DNA of 10,781 nucleotides from J061 sp003695725 [NCBI: Candidatus Schekmanbacteria bacterium] (GTDB lineage: Bacteria; Schekmanbacteria; GWA2-38-11): NCBI GenBank assembly GCA_003695725.1, contig RFHX01000285.1, positions 1 through 10,781 of the forward strand, in the 5' to 3' direction. Position 1 is the first letter of the stretch, and each line of letters opens with the position of its first letter. A program made the translations under genes and the position numbers. This document shows positions 8,428 to 10,781 of the stretch, piece by piece. The notes below the pieces were generated by a model, which saw only the letters and a program-made list of their open reading frames with translations, did no database searches and was not told where the DNA came from.

Positions 8428-9544
8428 TTTTATCTAACATCGATTTGTTTAATCTTCCATGAGCTATTAGCCTAAGTTCTCTTAAGAAATTTATTACATC
8501 CATTCCGCTAATCAATTTAATTGGGTAACTATCTTCAAATAACTCTTCTTGTGCTTGCATTGAAAAATATGATGTTGTAATAAATAACCCATACTCCCCC
8601 CTATTCAGCTTGGCAGCTAATCTTGAGAGGTCTTTCGGTCCGACAGCGTTATTAGGTCCGAATTTTTTGGCTTCGCCTTTAAAGAATATTGTATAATTTA
8701 GAGGATAAGGCAGTGTGAAATGGCCAAAAAAGTCGAATCCTTTATCTTTTACAAATCGAGTATTCATAATAGAATGTTTTATCCCTTTTATGCTTTCAAT
8801 GAGATAAACTGTAAACCTTTCGAACTCTTTGGGTTTTAACCTATGAATCTCTTCCAGAATTTTATACTCTGAAGAATTCTTAGCAGGAAGCTGTTCTTCT
8901 TTTGATTTAATATTCTTTCTCCATACTTTCAAATAAGCTGGTTTTTTCCCAGAAGTATAATCCTTCCAGATTTTAGGAGGCGTATATTTCTCTCCTTTGA
9001 CTTTTTTATGAATCCAATCTAAATCCACTGGATCAATGTCTAATATTTGAAGAACAGCTCTATAATTTCTTACTGGTTTGCCTTTATCTTCAAACCAGGT
9101 TCGTTCAAGATTCTCCATAACGCATAAACCTTCAAATATAATCTTCCCTCTTTCAGGTTTTGAGAAAAACAATATTGGAGGAATTTCTTTTAAGTTCCCT
9201 TCTAAAATCTTATCATGAACTTTTTTCAATATTTTGTTTCCCATAAAGTCTTCGCATTTGCGTTTTTGATCGGCTTTTGCATCACCCCAATAATAAATAA
9301 CTCCGTTGTTTCTATCTATCACATCTTCCCAAGGATTATGATAAGAACTCGAGGCTGTTTTCGTAATCAAAATCAGTGCGGCTGGCAATTCTTTTTTATC
9401 TTTATAACGCAACCACCTAATCCCTGGCGAATTCATCATCCCAGAAACTCCAGGTATATTAATCCAGCGCATAAACTGATCTTCTTCAAAGTTAGGGTTG
9501 CCTTTGTCTACATATTCTTTTCCAATCTCAAAAATACGCTTCAT
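8408..9544 (-). CDS. Restriction endonuclease: AspBHI-like N-terminus, Mrr-type catalytic domain
   Basis: The C-terminal third (about 225-355) is an Mrr_cat/PD-(D/E)XK nuclease. It has a leading helix KPKEFERFTVYLIE, catalytic D271 in GFDFFG and E291/K293 in FKGEAKKF. The characteristic Mrr tail follows: a helix with DLSRLAAKL, the strand LFITTSYFS, AQEEL, then IKLISGMDV. The N-terminal part (about 1-175), with GVIYYWGDAK (81-90) and VMENLERTW (142-150), resembles the SRA-like modified-base-reading domain of AspBHI, and 378 aa is close to the length of that enzyme. It may therefore cut DNA carrying modified cytosine, or it may be the type II partner of the adjacent methyltransferase. The gene begins 9 nt after the methyltransferase stop and in the same frame. 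AGGAT lies only 1 nt before its ATG, so reinitiation after the methyltransferase is likely. Its 3' end overlaps the vsr end by 20 nt on the opposite strand. The nuclease domain is a confident call; the N-terminal assignment is moderate. Confidence 0.8.
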   Translation of the reverse strand: MKRIFEIGKEYVDKGNPNFEEDQFMRWINIPGVSGMMNSPGIRWLRYKDKKELPAALILITKTASSSYHNPWEDVIDRNNGVIYYWGDAKADQKRKCEDFMGNKILKKVHDKILEGNLKEIPPILFFSKPERGKIIFEGLCVMENLERTWFEDKGKPVRNYRAVLQILDIDPVDLDWIHKKVKGEKYTPPKIWKDYTSGKKPAYLKVWRKNIKSKEEQLPAKNSSEYKILEEIHRLKPKEFERFTVYLIESIKGIKHSIMNTRFVKDKGFDFFGHFTLPYPLNYTIFFKGEAKKFGPNNAVGPKDLSRLAAKLNRGEYGLFITTSYFSMQAQEELFEDSYPIKLISGMDVINFLRELRLIAHGRLNKSMLDKIREELS

Positions 9545-9553
9545 GATCCTGGA

Positions 9554-10576
9554 TTAATAATATTCTTTTAATATATGCTTTGCTATCCTTTCTGCTAATG
9601 CCGGAGGGACTGCATTCGCAATTTGCTGCGATACTGCTTCTAATGTTCCTTCAAACACAAAATTATGAGGGAAAGTATGCAATGTAGCCTTCTCTCTGTT
9701 CGTAAGATATCTGTCTTCATCGGGATGGATAATATAATTATTTGTGATTGTTATTGATGGTTGTTCATTATGCAATCTTCTGTAATAACTGCCATATCTC
9801 TTCACAGTCACTAATTTTCCGTTTCTCATTTTCTTAACTTTAAGATGGTCTGGAAGATGTTCGTAATATCCTCCTGGAGGAATGTGCTTAATTCTTTCTA
9901 AAACGTGCGGTTCGTTTATTGTGATCTCATGATTTTTCAAATTTTTGTGCTTGCTTAATCGCTTAAGAAAAGGTCCAACTACTGATATCTTTTTAGATTC
10001 CTTGGGGAATGTTATTTCAACGTCTTTTCTTGATGTTGCCAGGAAAATAACCCTTCTTCTTTTTTGAGGAACACCATATTTTTCCGTTTCGAATACTTTA
10101 TATTTTGCGCGATATCCTGCTCTATTAAACGACCTCAATATCATGTCTCTGAATGGTTTATCATGTTCATCTTTTCTCACCAAGAGGTCCGCAACATTTT
10201 CCATTACAACGAAATCAGGTTTTAAAATCTTAATCATTCTGATATAATCTCTGAATAATTGATTTCTTTCATCATCCCTTCGAAGATTGTTATTGTTAAG
10301 CCTTGTGAAACATTGGCAAGGAGGCCCTCCTATAACAACATGGATCTTTTTTACATTCCTTTTGTCTAAAGCATCTTTCAACATTTTAGGGCTTATGTTT
10401 CGAATATCTTCCTGCAAAAATTCCGTATTTGGAAAATTCCTTCTGTAAGTCCTGGCTGCAGGTTCCCAGAAATCACTTGCAAGGACTATGTTAAACCCAG
10501 CTTTTTCAAAGCCCAAATCAAAACCTCCGCAACCGGAAAAGAAGCTTGCAACATTTAGTCTCTTGCTCATTTTCAT
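9554..10576 (-). CDS. DNA (cytosine-5-)-methyltransferase, Dcm type (possible DISARM methylase)
   Basis: All the main C5-methyltransferase motifs occur in order. Motif I is FFSGCGGFDLGF (12-23, AdoMet binding) and motif IV is GGPPCQ (83-88) with catalytic C87. Motif VI is ENV (126-128) and motif VIII is QKRRRVIF (171-178). A compact target-recognition region follows (about 190-265), with HIPPGGYYEHLP inside it. Motif IX includes REKATLHTFP (294-303) and motif X is SQQIANAVPPALAERI (316-331). The usual PCQxFS reads PCQCFT here. At 340 residues it is of ordinary length and appears intact. It lies between a small ribbon-helix-helix gene and an endonuclease gene, a regulator-M-R layout. It is also the only methylase near drmE-drmA-drmB, so it could fill the DrmMII role of class 2 DISARM. 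The target sequence cannot be read from the protein. GGTGA lies 12 nt before ATG 10576; ATG 10570 is a weaker alternative start. Confidence 0.95.
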   Translation of the reverse strand: MKMSKRLNVASFFSGCGGFDLGFEKAGFNIVLASDFWEPAARTYRRNFPNTEFLQEDIRNISPKMLKDALDKRNVKKIHVVIGGPPCQCFTRLNNNNLRRDDERNQLFRDYIRMIKILKPDFVVMENVADLLVRKDEHDKPFRDMILRSFNRAGYRAKYKVFETEKYGVPQKRRRVIFLATSRKDVEITFPKESKKISVVGPFLKRLSKHKNLKNHEITINEPHVLERIKHIPPGGYYEHLPDHLKVKKMRNGKLVTVKRYGSYYRRLHNEQPSITITNNYIIHPDEDRYLTNREKATLHTFPHNFVFEGTLEAVSQQIANAVPPALAERIAKHILKEYY

Positions 10577-10588
10577 ACCCTTTTAACT

Positions 10589-10593
10589 TCACC
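10589..10593 (-). promoter_or_regulatory. GGTGA ribosome binding site of the methyltransferase
   Basis: GGTGA on the minus strand, 12 nt before ATG 10576 and 18 nt before ATG 10570, favours the first ATG. The sequence matches the GGTGATC form complementary to the 16S rRNA 3' end, as often used in archaea. A second purine run (GGGT, 10577-10580) touches the ATG and is too close to act. Confidence 0.45.
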
Positions 10594-10615
10594 TTATTTT
10601 ATTCTTTATTTTATT
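10594..10615. repeat. Two 10-bp direct repeats (TTATTTTATT) 12 bp apart
   Basis: TTATTTTATT occurs at 10594-10603 and again at 10606-10615, a 12-bp period. The pair lies between the ribbon-helix-helix gene, whose stop codon is within the second copy, and the methyltransferase ribosome binding site. It could be an operator half-site pair, a processing or termination region, or simple AT-rich sequence. Confidence 0.35.
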
Positions 10616-10745
10616 TCTCTTTCAAGTATTTTTTTATAAGCTTAACAATAATCTCATTCATTACAGTTTTCTCGTCAGTTGATTTCTTCTTCAGTTTATC
10701 TCTTAATCTCTCATCCATTTTCAGCTGAAATGATTTTTCTGCCAT
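10611..10745 (-). CDS. Small ribbon-helix-helix (Arc/CopG-like) DNA-binding protein
   Basis: A 44-residue gene runs from ATG at 10745 to TAA at 10611-10613. Its layout is that of a minimal ribbon-helix-helix fold: an N-terminal beta strand SFQLKMD (5-11), a first helix ERLRDKLKKKS (12-22), the turn TDEKT, then a second helix VMNEIIVKLIKKYLKEK (28-44). Such proteins dimerise through the strand, which enters the major groove. It is followed after 34 nt by the methyltransferase and endonuclease genes, so it is probably the control protein of this restriction-modification operon, comparable in role to C proteins though of a different fold. GTGAT ends 4 nt before the ATG and supports the start. 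Very small size is normal for this family. Codon use is like that of its neighbours. Confidence 0.75.
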   Translation of the reverse strand: MAEKSFQLKMDERLRDKLKKKSTDEKTVMNEIIVKLIKKYLKEK

Positions 10746-10749
10746 TTTT

Positions 10750-10754
10750 ATCAC
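10750..10754 (-). promoter_or_regulatory. GTGAT ribosome binding site of the ribbon-helix-helix gene
   Basis: GTGAT on the minus strand lies 4 nt before ATG 10745. A second purine run, AGGAG at 10760-10764, is 14 nt away and too distant for normal use. The choice of GTGAT suits an archaeal host. Confidence 0.4.
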
Positions 10755-10770
10755 GTTTGCTCCTAAACAA

Positions 10771-10781
10771 TAGTTATATTA
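10771..10781 (-). promoter_or_regulatory. Possible TATA-like or -10 element of the minus-strand operon
   Basis: The minus strand reads TAATATAACTA at the very edge of the window. As an archaeal TATA box it would place the transcript start only a few bases before the ATG; as a bacterial -10 (TATAAC) it would give a leader of about 20 nt. Sequence beyond the edge is missing, so an upstream BRE or -35 element cannot be examined. Confidence 0.25.

Noticed and set aside
9215-9571. Plus-strand open frame of 118 codons
   Set aside because: It lies wholly opposite the endonuclease gene and methyltransferase end; its phenylalanine-rich product is typical of antisense reading of lysine/glutamate-rich genes.
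10594-10615. CRISPR-like or terminator reading of the AT repeats
   Set aside because: There are only two copies with a 2-bp gap, no spacers and no GC-rich stem, so neither a CRISPR array nor a hairpin terminator is supported.
10546-10728. Plus-strand open frame of 60 codons
   Set aside because: It is antisense to the ribbon-helix-helix gene and methyltransferase start, and its Phe/Ser-rich product is low complexity.

Overview
The window is AT-rich with densely packed genes and reads as a defence island, probably from an archaeon. The archaeal hint is modest. GTGA-type Shine-Dalgarno sequences (GTGAT, GGTGA, GTGAGGT) precede three genes, and a 44-residue ribbon-helix-helix protein of a kind common in archaea heads one operon. 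No rRNA, tRNA or housekeeping gene is present, so a bacterial host cannot be excluded. No stretch over 300 bases lacks a gene.

Left part, plus strand (1-8427): one tightly coupled operon. It starts with the C-terminal tail of a winged-helix-like protein cut by the window edge. This is followed by DrmE (824 aa), DrmA (1171 aa, SF2 helicase with two cysteine clusters) and DrmB (625 aa, zinc ribbons plus DUF1998), the core of a class 2 DISARM anti-phage system. The last gene is a 134-aa Vsr-family endonuclease. Junctions are 2 nt, a 4-nt overlap, 1 nt and an 8-nt overlap. The phospholipase-D gene drmC is not visible.

Right part, minus strand (10745-8408): a small restriction-modification-like operon converging on the first. 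Its order is a ribbon-helix-helix regulator (44 aa), a C5-cytosine methyltransferase (340 aa) and a 378-aa endonuclease. The endonuclease has an Mrr-type catalytic domain and an N-terminal part resembling the AspBHI modified-cytosine reader. The two operons overlap tail to tail by 20 nt.

Likely joint function (inference): the methyltransferase marks host DNA and may serve as the DISARM methylase (DrmMII role) as well as partner of the adjacent endonuclease. DrmE, DrmA and DrmB would recognise and process invading DNA. The Vsr-like nuclease either repairs T:G mismatches caused by deaminated 5-methylcytosine or supplies the nuclease activity that drmC would otherwise provide. The combination of DISARM core, Vsr, C5 methylase and AspBHI/Mrr-like nuclease is the most interesting feature of the window.
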